From Ascarosepion bandense (lineage: Eukaryota > Mollusca > Cephalopoda > Sepiida > Sepiidae): 64,000 nucleotides of DNA. The DNA lies in assembly GCA_037127315.1 (NCBI GenBank), contig JBBBDQ010001156.1, forward strand, positions 350,001-414,000. Direction: 5' to 3'. Below, in pieces: positions 52,263 to 63,330 of the stretch. A program made the translations under genes and the position numbers. The notes below the pieces were generated by a model. It did no database searches, had not been told where the DNA came from, and saw nothing but the letters and a program-made list of their open reading frames with translations. Positions within the stretch are counted from its first letter, which is position 1; the number at the start of each line of letters is the position of its first letter.

Positions 52263-52855
52263 CTTTGGGATATACTTCCATTAGTATTAATGACTTAAAT
52301 TATATATGTATATGTATATATATATATATAGTGTGTGTGTTTCAAAATATTTTTATAAATATTAGTGTCGGTTTCATCACTCCAAAACAATGACAAAAGT
52401 CCATGTAAACATATATCAGTAAATCACTGTGATTATATATTCTAAATATCACTACAGTCTCCTAATGGAACTTTCCAGTACCTTCAATACGTTAGCGGTT
52501 TAAATGGAACGTTCAAGTCCTTATAGGATGCCTGGTGTTTAAGTAACAATAGCCAGTTATCTTGCTTAGGTTATCTTCAAGGTACCACTTTGAGAATATG
52601 ACTACTCATTGTATTCGATTTTTGTAGCTTTAATGTCTGCTTGGTGAGGATTAAATACTTTGCCCACTGTTACTATATCAATGTGAGTACAGGAAACACA
52701 GGTGGGGTGACGAACATTTCTAACGTAGCATAATTATACTATGGTGATTTTCTAAGCGAAGCTTAGATGTGGCATAAGGCAGAATCTATGGGTCTCCCAG
52801 AGAGGATCAAACTCACTAATCAGTCGTAATGTTCCTAGTGAGACAAGATTGCTAA
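52263..52855. other. No feature recognised; short TA/GT run
   Basis: TA then GT run at 52,306-52,341. The remainder is anonymous. Confidence 0.5.
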
Positions 52856-52859
52856 CGTT

Positions 52860-53120
52860 CGGGGTTTAAATTAAGTTTCACAGGAATACTGCGCAAAAAT
52901 TGCTCAAAACCTCAGGCGCCGAGTAATGACCCCATGCCCATCCTGAAGAAGAAGTACTGCCGGGAAATGGCCCCTTGGGGTTTAAGCTTACTATGATTTG
53001 AAACTACTCCAGCATAAGCCAGTGAAATATATTATTATTATGATGATAATAATAATGTGCTTCGTATATGCTCAACAAACTGGGTTCCATGATGAGTCTA
53101 TAGAGCTTTTTTACTCATTC
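52860..53120 (+). other. Possible 3' UTR ending in (AAT)n
   Basis: AAATTGCTCAAAACCTCAGG, GCCCATCCTGAAGAAGAAGT and TGGGTTCCATGATGAGTC lead to TTTTTTACTCATTCAATAAT. The last words resemble TATTTTACTCAATAATAAT at 54,222, where the 53.2-kb LINE copy seems to end. It may be the 3' end of a related element. No coding signal. Confidence 0.35.

Positions 53121-53171
<51 letters not shown>
53121..53171. repeat. (AAT)17 microsatellite
   Basis: An uninterrupted AAT run abuts the 5'-truncated LINE copy that follows. A shorter AAT run lies at 54,231-54,262. Confidence 0.97.
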
Positions 53172-53172
<1 letters not shown>

Positions 53173-54230
53173 CTTTATTCTTTCAGACAAATATTATACA
53201 TAATAATATGGATCCAAAATGCAGATTCTGTGATAAACACCAAGAAACAATAGACCATCTAACCTCAGGATACTTATATTTGCCTCAAATGAATATAAAA
53301 ATCGTCACGATAGATTGGGGCAATATTTACATTAGACAATGTGAAAACAGTATGGAAAATCTGTAAACAAACACTGGTATGAACATCACCCAGCACCCAG
53401 CACTGGTTACAGAAATAGAAGATGTCACTATTCTATGAGATTACACCATCTACACAAACAGAAAAATTGAAGCAAATAGGCCGGACATTATTGTTAAAAA
53501 CCAGAAAAAAACTTGCCTATTAATTGATATGGCTTGTCCAGCGGATTGTAACATAGCAACCAAGAAATTCGAAAAACTGTCAAAATATAAAGACCTGGAA
53601 ATTGAAATAGAGAAAATGTGGAAATTGACAACAAGAATCATGCCAGTGATAGTAGGTACACTTGGAATGATAAAAAACGGAACTAAACACACATTGAAAG
53701 AATCCCTGAAAACCCCAGCTTAAGAGATATACAAAAAATTGTCTTGTTAATTACAGCCCACACATTAAGGAGAACTTTGTCCGTGTAATGCTAGGGATGA
53801 TAAGGGAGATAGAAAAAATGAAATGGAGCTATAACGTCTCACCACGACCTGCCTTAGGTCTTTCCGCAGACTTGGTTGGTAGTGCGACCATAGCAGAAAT
53901 CGAAACAGCTAGGCCTGTTCACTACCGGTTGATAAGTTATGCCTTTCACTTTATAATTTGTGAGAAAGCAATCTCTTCATGACGACAACTTTTGCTTAAG
54001 TGAGTCGAGGGGCTAGTCTTGATACACGGGAACACCGTCAGTCAGCTCACTTAAAAACTTTTCTAACTGGACACAACCGGCTTATATAAAAATGTCTCAC
54101 CATACCACGCATATTTGGCTGTTATGCATGTGCTTGGTATGCCCTTATCAGACTGAGTGAACTAATGCGTATATAAGGCCTCGTATATTTGTGCTTTAAC
54201 GTCACTTTGTTGACCTGACCCTATTTTACT
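53172..54230 (+). pseudogene. RLE-type LINE, 5'-truncated copy (endonuclease end)
   Basis: It starts at the zinc knuckle: NNMDPKCRFCDKHQETIDHL, then frames HYG/NKHWYEHH, ARPDII-equivalent (RPDIIVKNQKKTCL with shifts), DMACPADCNIATKKFEKLSK and IVGTLGMIKNGTKHTLKESL. It closely matches 45,364-45,954 on the other strand. The 3' UTR shares CCTTAGGTC..CCGCAGACTTG and runs on, possibly to 54,230. The ORF is broken by small indels. Five-prime truncation at an AAT run fits target-primed reverse transcription. Confidence 0.88.
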
Positions 54231-54670
54231 CAATAATAATAATAATAATAATATTAATAATGGAAGTCGTGGTTGGAATTACGACGAGAATTTACAACGT
54301 GATTTCTGCAGCTCTCGAAGATTTAACTTATTTTTTCTTCTTGTTGTTTAAAAGCCTAAATATGAAATTTTATTTTTTTTACTTCTATTTTAACGTAAAT
54401 ATGAATATTTCTTCTCATTAGCAATTAATTTATTATTTTCTCTTTTAATGATTTTTATAGATCAATCAACAATGTATTCTGTCTGTATTATTATTTTATC
54501 TTGTAGAAAGAGATATTTTGAAAGAAATTTTTTCCTAGAAAATCTAAATTTTTCCTTAGAAAAGCTACGATATTACTTATAGATAACGCTAAGTATTTTC
54601 GATGAGGTCAATGAATAAATAAGTGAATATACAGATAGACAAACAAATGAATGAACGCATGATTAAAGTT
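54231..54670. other. (AAT)n then unrecognised spacer
   Basis: AAT run to 54,262, then AT-rich anonymous sequence. Confidence 0.6.
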
Positions 54671-54671
<1 letters not shown>

Positions 54672-54711
<40 letters not shown>

Positions 54712-54984
54712 GAAACGAAAGATTTCGTGTTTTTGCTCTACTATTGTATTTTCGTACTTTCGTATTAAGCACTTTTTCTTGTGTTTAGGTTCCGTTTGGG
54801 GTTTTTTTCTTTACTGCGGATACTTGACATTTTGTTCTTGTTCCGCTGGTCTCTTTTTTTCTCCCCCATTATCCGACGACATAGTACGCCGGATTTTAAC
54901 GGATTTAGGTTCTGTTTGTTAACATTTTTTCGAAGGTTTAGATTAGTGTAAACTTACGGAGTGTAAACTTACGGAGTCTAGTTA

Positions 54985-55053
<69 letters not shown>
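54672..55053 (+). repeat. Family B copy 3 between microsatellites
   Basis: TA run 54,672-54,710. The family B body has TTTGCTCTACTATTGTATTT, CCGTTTGGGGTTTTTTTCTT and CGCCGGATTTTAACGGATTT. A tail GTGTAAACTTACGGAGT duplicated twice is followed by (ATT)n and (TA)n to 55,053. Confidence 0.8.
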
Positions 55054-55059
<6 letters not shown>

Positions 55060-55555
55060 CATATGCAAACTAATAAGTTATCAACAATCCTGTATTTCTT
55101 TTTAATATACTCCGATAAATGATATCATTGCTTTCCTTGAATTAATCAATAAATAAAATATTAATTATTTTTCCAATTTGCAGATATGTTTGTTCTACTT
55201 AATTTTATTATCTTCTGAAATAGTAAACATTATTATTACTATTTTTTTATTTGAATTTTTTAATTTCACAATTGTGATAAACGTTATTAAACGAATATTG
55301 ACTTTTTCTTTATCCACTAATTTTTTGCAATTAATTTCGTTAAAAGGACCAATGATAGTTGTAACAACAATAATATTTTTTCATTAACAACTTGTCCAAT
55401 TAACAAGAGCGGTAGCAGCAACAGTAAAAAAAATGAAGAACAAATAAATAAGTAAATAATTCAAAATAACTATCTCTTTTTTTATTTAATCATAATACTC
55501 TAGTGTAATCATGTTTTCTTTTGTTGAATAGATTTTGTTCAAGTGTCTTTTTCCA
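55054..55555. other. No feature recognised
   Basis: AT-rich. The 69-residue ORF at 55,178 is low-complexity hydrophobic translation. Confidence 0.5.
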
Positions 55556-55559
55556 GTAG

Positions 55560-55866
55560 CGGATGTGCGTTGTGGTGCAGTGGTTATTGGCTCTGAACGA
55601 GAAATCGGGGAGCCGAGATCGAATTCCAGTTGAATCCCTTGCATTCACTTACGCGCAAATACCATTGGGAAAGGTATTAATCGGTCTCTTCCCTCCAGTT
55701 ATGGGTTAAATAATAGGACAGATTGGTTTCTATAGTCTTGGTTGCCAACCAATCTACCGCAAAAAGCAATAACAATATACTGTGTCATAATCTTCTGTCC
55801 AGTCAATCATGTCTCTTTCAAGGCATGATCGCCTAAGCGTGTATCAAGTATGGCACTTAATTGACA
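55560..55866 (+). mobile_element. tRNA-type SINE (type I), full length
   Basis: The most complete copy. GGATGTGCGTTGTGGTGCAG contains the A box (TGGTGCAGTGG), and GAGATCGAATTCC is the B box about 44 bp later. The body has TTACGCGCAAATACC, GGTATTAATC, CTCCAGTTATGGGTTAAATA, GTTGCCAACCAATCTACCGC and the end CGTGTATCAAGTATGGCACT. Length about 305 bp, transcribed by Pol III in its active form. The tail has no long A-run. Confidence 0.93.
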
Positions 55867-56019
55867 TATTCCAATGTCTTTATTTTAGATTTTCAATCGT
55901 GTTTCTTAGCAACCGATCTAAGAGAAGCAAAACTCCAAGCATTAATCTGCAAGTCTTAAATATGCCGACGAGTGAATGACTGCTGCAGTGTGAAATTTTG
56001 AACGATCATCTACAAAGAA

Positions 56020-56815
56020 CGTTTCCCAGTGTGCCGGGTAACTTTGGGTAGACAATGTGAGAACTAAAATCAATGCAAAGTCAAATACAGTTTTCCAGTG
56101 GATAACTAAGGAACCTGTCCCTCATGACGGAACCTAACTGAGGTCGAAAAATCTGCCATAGGAACAACTCTTACACAAATAATGAATCTTCAGGTTCCCA
56201 CAACCGAGAAAATCTTTATGATGGCCCAGTAAAATTTCCATTAAGTCCACAGCCACTCATTTAAAGAAAGAAAACATAAAATGGTCTCGTGAGGAAGACC
56301 ATCGTGTTATGACTGCATTCTATGAAGCATTGCGCAAACCTCAGAAAAACATCACTCGTACATTGACGAAAATAAACTAGCCAATGTAAGAGGGTACATC
56401 AAGTGAAATAACCGATTGAGAGATGTTGAAAGTAAGGAAATGAAAAGAACTGCAACCAAAATTGGTGAATCAACAAAACATGAAAAGGAACCAGAAATGG
56501 GCACGAAAAGTACTAATATCACACAAACCACAAACCATAATGAAGAAACTGAGATACACAAAAATCACCGAAAAAATAATACTGAAAGTTTAGAAGAGTT
56601 CGAAAGGCGTGATCTTTGTCGCTTAAAAGCCGCCAATAAAACGAATCCAAAAGACATTGAACCAAATTATTTTACGGAAAACAAATATAGTAAACAAGAA
56701 GCCAAAGAAGAATTTGTAAGTCAAACATAAATTATTGAAATTGAGGATCAAGAAAACTCCCCAAATTACAACCAACAAAGCCTAACTCCAAAACTTTTAA
56801 ACTTTACAATACAGT
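56020..56815 (+). pseudogene. RLE-type LINE copy 2, N-terminal part
   Basis: GTGTGCCGGGTAACTTTGGG matches the 5' region of the 45.2-48.8-kb copy. Coding blocks follow: IKWSREED.RVMTAFYEAL-like sequence near 56,270, then NKLANVRGYIK and ESTKHEKEPE. The ORF 56,416-56,730 gives EEFERRDLCRLKAANKTNPK, corresponding to KVLERCDLSQLKDENK. Strongly diverged from copy 1, so an older insertion or another subfamily. Confidence 0.82.
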
Positions 56816-56818
56816 ATT

Positions 56819-57427
56819 TAAATTGTTCGGACTATATTCCTCAACCATGTTTACGACATCAGCCGTTGTACGCTGCTAAGAATTTTGAACTGAATCCTTT
56901 ATTACACTTCGGAATACCAAACATTGGGATATATCATTCTCATTTCATATCCTCAAGGACACATTACCCAGTGGATATAGAGTTTGGTTATTTCCAGTTA
57001 CGTGACCCAATGAATTGTGATTTCAATACCAGGTTATTTCTTTCAAAATATCTCCAACAAATATCGTAGTCTTTCTAAAAAATAAAATAATAATACAGAC
57101 AGAAAAAATTGTTGATTAATCTATAAAAATCATTAAAAGAGAAAATGATAAATTAATTAATAATGAGAAGAAATATTCATATTTACGTAAAAATAGAAGT
57201 AAAAAAAATTCATATTTAGGCTTTTAAACAAGAAGAAGAAAAATAAGTAACTTAGACGGTTAGAGGGAGATAATTATCAAAAGAGGCTTCTCGCAAGGAA
57301 TGAGAATGATATACACAAGTGATTGTAATAAAGGGTTCGGTTCGAAATTCTTTGCAGACCGGTGTGTACAACGGTCAAAACGTCGTAAACATGGCAGTTA
57401 TTATGAGGACAATCGTCCGAACAATGT
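56819..57427. mobile_element. Family A MITE, long copy, inserted in the LINE
   Basis: The left end TTGTTCGGACTATATTCCTC...CATGTTTACGAC and GCCGTTGTACGCTG face the complementary right end CGTCGTAAACATGGCAG...GAGGACAATCGTCCGAACAA. The inverted repeats are about 75 bp with mismatches. The interior (about 450 bp) holds ATATCATTCTCATTTC and GAATGAGAATGATATACACA, themselves inverted. The 67-residue ORF inside is not recognised. It lies between two LINE blocks that are contiguous in copy 1, so it is an insertion. Confidence 0.75.
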
Positions 57428-57464
57428 AAATACTGAAAATGCTACCTGATATCAGAAGTATAGA

Positions 57465-57856
57465 CAAATATCTACAATACAGCACTCAAAATAATTCTGG
57501 ATGAAGTAAACCCATGTATAAGTATCAACAAAGCAACCAATGCATCAGAAATAGCAGAAACTGAAACAGTAAATATCAAAATAAAAAGGCAGTCTCACAG
57601 ATTCAACTTAGAAAAGAAAAACAGAGAAAGAAATTGATCTTAGAAGTGAATTATTGGTGCTGTATAAACGTACAAAAGTAAGGACTCTACAAAATTAGGA
57701 ATAAAAATGAAGTTCAATTAGTGAAAAAAAAATAAAGCAAACAATACAACGGATTTTTTTAAAGAATCGGACGCTATAAAAAAGATCAACATTCAACAGA
57801 CAAAGGAAGATCTTTCAAAATGATGCGAAGAAATTTTATAGAAAAATAGTTTATGT
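57465..57856 (+). pseudogene. RLE-type LINE copy 2, linker before RT
   Basis: YNTALKIILDEVNPCISINK and IAETETVNIKIKR match YNAALKLILDEDTHTNLNEA and the IKIKT block of copy 1. Many stops. Confidence 0.8.
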
Positions 57857-58495
57857 TTTTTTAAATCATATCACCCCGAGCAAGGTGGTAACGCCACTGA
57901 TATGCCGGGGGCTACGTAAGAGGGAAAAGATTAGAAGAGAGAAAGCTGAAAACGACATCCTAAACAGGGAACAAGGGATGAGCCTCTACACCTGTTCAAT
58001 AGACGTGGGTGGAGTGTGAACCGGGCGATAAATAGATCTCTCTACTCCAATTGAAAAAAAGGTAAAAAGTGAAAAGATTGAAAAAGAGAAAACCGGAAAC
58101 CACATCTTAAAAAGGGAACAAGGGATGAGCCTCTACACCTGTTCAATAGACGTGGGTGGTGTGTGAACCGGGCGATAGTTTAGTCTACCTACTCCAATTG
58201 AAAAAACAGAAGAAAAGTGAAAAGACTGGAAAAGAGAAAACCGGAAACCACATCCTAAACAGGGAACAAGGGATGAGCCTCTACACCTGTTCAATAGACG
58301 AGTGTGGAGTGTGAACTGGGCGATAGTTTAGACTATCTAATCCAATTGAAAAAAAAAGGTAAAAAGTGTAAAGATTGGAAAAGAGTAAGCCGGAAACCAC
58401 ATCCTAAACAGGGAACAATGGATGAGCCTCTACACCTGTTCAATAGACGTGGGTGGAGTGTGAACCGGGCGATAATTTAGTCTATCTACTCCAAG
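57857..58495 (-). mobile_element. SINE-T with four tandem core units, inserted in the LINE
   Basis: It begins with the complement of the A-tail and GGGGTGATATGATT. Four cores follow, with ACATCCTAAACAGG at about 57,954, 58,101, 58,249 and 58,398 (period 147-149 bp), each ending GTCTATCTACTCCAA. Cores are separated by AATTGAAAAAA-GGTAAAAAGTG linkers. Only one copy of the unique 3' tail is present, so amplification affected the core only. Confidence 0.92.
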
Positions 58496-59073
58496 GTGAA
58501 TAAAGAATTGAATTAACACCCCCTACAACAATAGAAAAGATTAACAGTTCTGTGAAAAAATGAAGGAATAGCCCTGAGGAACATAAGAAAGAGCAGATTG
58601 GATTCCACGAGAGGTAGAATGAATGAAAACAAACCAGCGTGGTCGGGAATCTCAGAAGACGATATTAAATGTGCACTGAAAAAAACAGACAACTTGAAAT
58701 CTATATAAAATATAAAATTCCTAACTGGCTCTATTATCTAAATACAGCACACACACACACACCAAAATAAAATAAAAAACTAACCAAAGAACTGGTCAAT
58801 GATCCTACTATAATTCTGGCATAGGTCCCAAAATAATTACTTTCCTTTTACCCAAGAATGACGACACAAATACCTCAAAAAGCTACAGACCAATCTCATG
58901 TATTCCCACTATTTGCAAACTGTTGACATATATTCTGACAAAATAGCCATATTTCTTTTTGGAAAAAAATGACAAACTACAATTTAAAGAAAAACTGTGG
59001 AAACGTCGCTGGTTGTAAATACCAAATACTTATCTATAGGATGATCTTATAAAACTGATTCAATACAATTCAT
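58496..59073 (+). pseudogene. RLE-type LINE copy 2, start of RT
   Basis: LPKNDDTNTSKSYRPISCIP and TICKLLTYILTK, then FFLEKNDKLQ, align with the RT1 region of copy 1 (PKNYRPITCLPTTYKLLTSI). A (CA)n run at 58,747 interrupts it. Confidence 0.85.
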
Positions 59074-59275
59074 TGGAGTAGATAGACTAAACTATCGCCC
59101 GGTTCACACTCCACCCACATCTATTGAACAGGTGAAGAGGCTCATCCCTTGTTTCCTGCTTAGGATGTGGTTTCCGGCTTTCTCTTTTCCATTCTTTTTA
59201 CCCTTACGTAGCCCCCTGCGCATCAGTGGCGTTACCGCCTTGCTCGGGGTGATATGATTAAAAAAAAAAAAAAAT
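59074..59275 (+). mobile_element. SINE-T, single core, inserted in RT domain of the LINE
   Basis: GGAGTAGATAGACTAAACTA at 59,075, GTTCACACTCCACCCACA, CATCAGTGGCGTTACCGCC, CTCGGGGTGATATGATT and a 14-A tail. A complete, little-diverged element that gives the cleanest view of the family's full length, about 200 bp. Confidence 0.93.
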
Positions 59276-60812
59276 ACAAAGAACATTCTTAATACTGACT
59301 ATATAGACTGTGGTAAGGCATTCAATAGTATACCATATTCCTGGATTTTACATTTTTTAAGGTATCACCGTCGCCATCAGTTTCATCAAATAATGTGTCT
59401 CGATATAGAAAACAATCAACCCCGGGATATTTTAAGGTAACTCTAGCCACATTTATCAATTTGTATATCCATAATAGTATTGGATAACCAACTTTACAGG
59501 ATGACATGTGTGTCTGTGAGATATCTGAAAAGAAAAAGAGCCGTGTATTTTGCATGGATGACTTAAAGTTGTGTGCTATGAATTACAGTAAATTACTCCA
59601 GTGCAGACAGTGAAGTTGAATTTGGTTTTGGTGAATATGCTAAAGCCACAATTTTACGAAGATAACTACAACAATCTTCCTCTATCGGCTTAAACCTTAG
59701 AGCAACAACCAAAGATTTATAGCAAGAAAAAGCTTATAAGAATCTCGGTGTAAATGAGAGTAAAAGAATTCACCGTAAAAAAAAAAAAAGATTGAATATT
59801 GATGTTAAAAACTGAATTGAAATCTCAGAACAAAATTTTGGCTATTAATAACCTTGCCCTCTCAATGGTTCAATATAGTTTCAACATCTTGAACTGGATT
59901 CTAAGTTACATTAAATGATTGGATTCTAATACAAGAAAGCTTTTTCTAAACATAACATGCATCATCCAAAGTTGATTCAGACCATCTGTTCATACCATGT
60001 AAATAAAGTGGAAGAGTCGTAAAGTACAACAACTATTGGTTTACTAACATACAAGCAAACAATTAATGGCTGGATGATACAATTAGTTAAACAACACGAA
60101 AATAGAAATAAAATCAACCAAACGAGATTTACAGTTAGTAAATTTTGTTAAAAACCATACAAAACCAAAGAACCAACTATTGCATTAAAAATATGAAAAA
60201 AGAAAGCCAAGAATAAAGTTCTGAAACAGACCAAGCAGCGCTTGAAGGATAAAGCTCTGCATCACCAAGCGTGCAAATAAGCCAATGTTGATAAAGTTAA
60301 CACTCATCAATGGTTACGATGATCTAAATTAAAGGCCTAAAGGGAAGGCTTTTTTCTTGCAGCTCAAGGCCAGTATTTTTCACTAGAAATTTTCAGGCAA
60401 ATGTGAGACATAATAGTGTTGATACAAAATGTACGATCTGAGACAAATATCAGGAAACCTTTTCTTGCCAAATGTCATATGTTTGACGAGTGATGTTTTT
60501 CTGAGGTTTGCGCAAATCATTTAGTCTCAGGGTGTTGTACATGTGCCTAATGAATATAAAAAATCTTCACGATAGAGTGCGGCAATATTTACACTGGACA
60601 GTGTATAGACACTATGGAAAATATCTTAACAAACACTGGTACGAACATCACCTAGCACCGGTTAGAGAAATAGAAGGCATCACAATTCTATGGGATTGCA
60701 CGATCTTCTCAGGCAGGAAGATGAAAGCAAATAGGATGGACATAAACTGGGCTACCGATTGATATAGCTTGCCCAGCGAACTGTTCAATAGTAACTAAGG
60801 AATTTGAAAAAA
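59276..60812 (+). pseudogene. RLE-type LINE copy 2, RT to endonuclease
   Basis: KAFNSIPYSWILHFLRYH (motif A region), CMDDLKLCA (motif C, YMDD to CMDD), ILRR and YKNLGVNESKRIHRK match copy 1 in order. Next are the SLSMVQYSFNILNWI thumb and, in ORF 60,508-60,762, NLHDRVRQYLHWTVYRHYGK and HLAPVREIEGITILWDCT of the RLE region. At 60,466-60,520 a fragment matching the N-terminal region lies in inverted orientation (CCAAATGTCATATGTTTGAC). Interrupted by insertions to 62,206. Confidence 0.85.
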
Positions 60813-61486
60813 AGATTATTTCTGTGTGCCATATCCCTTCAGAACGTAGGCGATCATGGCCTTCTACATCTCCCTATCCCTTGTAGCTCCTAATAACCTA
60901 TCTCCTGTTATCCCACCCAAACCATAGTCTGCCATCTATCTGCTCTGGTCAGTTAAGTACGTCACGCTTTGCTTTCCCTTGTCTCTCCTTCCTTCTATCC
61001 GTTCCGTGAGTATCAGATTCTCTAAGACCTCCTTCCTCATTACATGTCCCAGAAACTTCAGCTCTCTTTTTACTGATGTTAAGTATTACTTACTTTTCGT
61101 TTCCATCCTCTCCAAAGTTTCCTCGTTGCTAACGTTTAATAGTCAATAGTATCCTCAACATCTTTCTGTAGAACCAAATTTCGGTTGCTTCCAGTTTTTC
61201 CCTCATATTTGATGAGATTCTCAAGCATTAACTCCCCTACTGAAGGACAAATATCATATAAAAATCCATAGTCTCTTCCAATAAATGTTTTCTATCTCTA
61301 AATACATATCAGTTTTGCACTTACCAACCACTGCTAGAACATTTCCCATGTATTTGAATTCCTGTACCTGCTTGATTTTACTATCCTTAGCCTCTAGTTG
61401 GTATTTTGTTTTGCTATTTTCATGGATAACCATGCATTCAGTTTTCTTGTAGTTTACTAGTAGTCGTTTCTTTCCACTTGAAAAGT
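60813..61486 (-). pseudogene. RTE-like LINE fragment inserted in the RLE-LINE
   Basis: Minus-strand frames read LLVNYKKTECMVIHENS, YQLEAKDSKIKQVQEFKYMG and MKFLGHVMRKEVLENLILTE, the region from after YADD to the 3' end. The 3' terminus corresponds to GGCGATCATGGCC at 60,850 (complement). Confidence 0.83.
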
Positions 61487-62206
61487 ATCAGATCAAGTGC
61501 AAAAGTTTTGCCGATTTAAAATTCTATCTTGAAAATGAAAAACTCTGTGTTTTTAAAAATCTTTATTGATAACAATAACGACCTTTGCTCTCTATAACTT
61601 GATTCCATCAACGAGCTTATGAATGCCTCGCTTGTAAAATTCTTTAGGTTTTAAATTACTAACATACAACGTGTGTTAGCACGTGCAATATCCTGTCTTC
61701 ATCAGCCGCCGACCAGGGATGATGTCAGGTTTTCGGTGGCTATGGCGGGACCGCCACTCCTGGCGCCACCAGCAGCGTTTGCTTTAGGCAGGGTATGAAG
61801 AGAAACTTGTTAAATATGAATCTCACTCATGTTCCATCTCCTCTCGTGATGTTAACCTACGGCCATATAAATGGTTTTGTAATCCTTGAAATAAATAATA
61901 ATCCGGAGGGGCTAGTTCAAGAGAATATGCAGGATGGGGCAACATGGCACTGTGACATGCCTACCCAAAAATTGTGTCTGAAGGTGTCGTGAAAGCAAAG
62001 ATTCGCAACAAGAAACACGTTATCGCAGGTTCTCTGGAGAACCTGGGTGAGAATATGAATGATGCTTTAATAATCTGAAAGAAACTGTTATAAACTAATC
62101 ATGGTGATATGTTTAAGTAATAACAATAGGCATAAAATATATTACAATGATTTAAAATGCCCCTTTTACAAACCGGCAAAAACTTTTGCACTGACCTGAT
62201 ATAAAG
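61487..62206 (+). mobile_element. Mariner-like element, deleted, inserted in the RLE-LINE
   Basis: Termini: left TATCAGATCAAGTGCAAAAG then TTTTGCCGATTT; right, complement reading TATATCAGGTCAGTGCAAAA then GTTTTTGCCGG. The TA-flanked, mariner-style inverted repeats are about 30 bp. The interior keeps transposase scraps: the region shared with 40,060-40,312 and a frame GLVQENMQDGATWHCDMPTQ (61,795-61,992; QDGA is the second catalytic block). About 720 bp, so roughly half of the usual 1.3 kb. The rest of the LINE resumes at 62,207. Confidence 0.78.
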
Positions 62207-62330
62207 ACCTGGAAATCAAGACTTTTTCCATGTTATGCTAGTGATTTTATGGGAATTAGAAAAACAAATCATGAACTGTAGCCATAACAACACAGTACTA
62301 CCTACTGTAGGTCTTCTGCAGAGTTGCTTG
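62207..62330 (+). pseudogene. RLE-type LINE copy 2, 3' end
   Basis: TATAAAGACCTGGAAATCAA resumes at the codons for KYKDLEIE of the endonuclease region. The 3' UTR block GTAGCCATAACAACAC and CTACTGTAGGTCTTCTGCAG match 45,280-45,330 (complement). Confidence 0.85.
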
Positions 62331-62337
62331 AGAAAAT

Positions 62338-62530
62338 TTCAGTTAAGTGCCATACGTGATACACGCTTGGGCGATCATGTCTCGAAAGAGACATGGCTGA
62401 CCGGGTAGAAGATTATCCCGAAGTAGGTTGCTATTGTTTTCTGCAGTTAACCCATAACTGGAAGGAAAAGACTGATTAGTACCTTTTCCAAATATATTTG
62501 CGCCTAAAAGAATGCAAGGAATTCAACTTA
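62338..62530 (-). mobile_element. tRNA-type SINE (type I), truncated
   Basis: Complement of GTGTATCACGTATGGCACTT, CATGTCTCTTTCGAGACATG and the CTACTTCGGGATAATCTTCT block, then the TTATGGGTTAA and GGTACTAATC blocks to GAATTCCTTGCATTC. The tRNA head is replaced by a short inverted piece (ACGCACAAATACC then GTTGAATTCCTTAC). Confidence 0.88.
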
Positions 62531-62756
62531 CGCACAAATACCTTTGGTTAAGTTGAATTCCTTACAGAAGAATCTTGGAGAAAACTTACTGTCCCAGAAT
62601 TTCCATCAATAAGCCACCAACAAAAAATCTATCAGCAAAATACAAATGAATAAGAAGCTTCTATACTTTAAAAGTCATCTGTTTCCTGGAGATTCATTTC
62701 TCAGGCAATAACGCCCTAGCTTAATAAAGGTGTACTAGCATTTGACAGATCTTGGA
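62531..62756. other. No feature recognised
   Basis: Nothing was recognised in this stretch. Confidence 0.5.
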
Positions 62757-62850
62757 GGTAATATATCGATGAAACCGGGAAAAGCTTTGAATTTCACCTG
62801 GATAAAATGTGTTTGGATTCACGTGTTTATTAGAAAATATTTCTGTCACG
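62757..62850 (+). pseudogene. GIY-YIG scrap similar to 39,319
   Basis: One frame reads YIDETGKSFEFHLDKM, aligned with IDESGNSFKFCFNNHK at 39,319. Only about 25 codons are visible, so low confidence. Confidence 0.4.
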
Positions 62851-63330
62851 TATCGTCTGCCTAGCGAGCAACGAATGGATACAGAAATGCAAATCAAATA
62901 ACAGAATTATTCTTACAAAAAGTGACTAGACTGCTGATTAAAGCAAGGAAAACTGAATGAAGAAATGTAAAAAAGTAGATCATAGCCTAGATAGACAGTA
63001 CAGACTGAAAATCAAATGATGCCAAAGACTGGGCCAAAAGAAAAAAATAATATTGTAAACCATTTAAAAAGTGAACTTATTAACTGTGCTCAGAAGTATA
63101 TCATGAGCAGGCACAATGAAAAACAAAATAAAAATGAGAAAAAAATAATATTGTAAATCATTTAAAAAGTGAACTTATTAACTGTGCTCAGAAGTATAAA
63201 CTTCGACGCGAAGAAACACAGTAACAGTTTGAAGCCATTTAAAATTAATAAACTTTTTTTACATGGAAAAATTGTTGCAATAAGATAAAAAAGATTAATT
63301 TATATTCTGATAGTTTCTTCTCTCGAACTG
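62851..63330. repeat. 98-bp partial tandem duplication in anonymous DNA
   Basis: AAAAAAATAATATTGTAAA.C and AAAAAGTGAACTTATTAACT, GTGCTCAGAAGTATA occur at 63,040 and again about 98 bp later at 63,138. The rest of the stretch is unrecognised. Confidence 0.8.
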
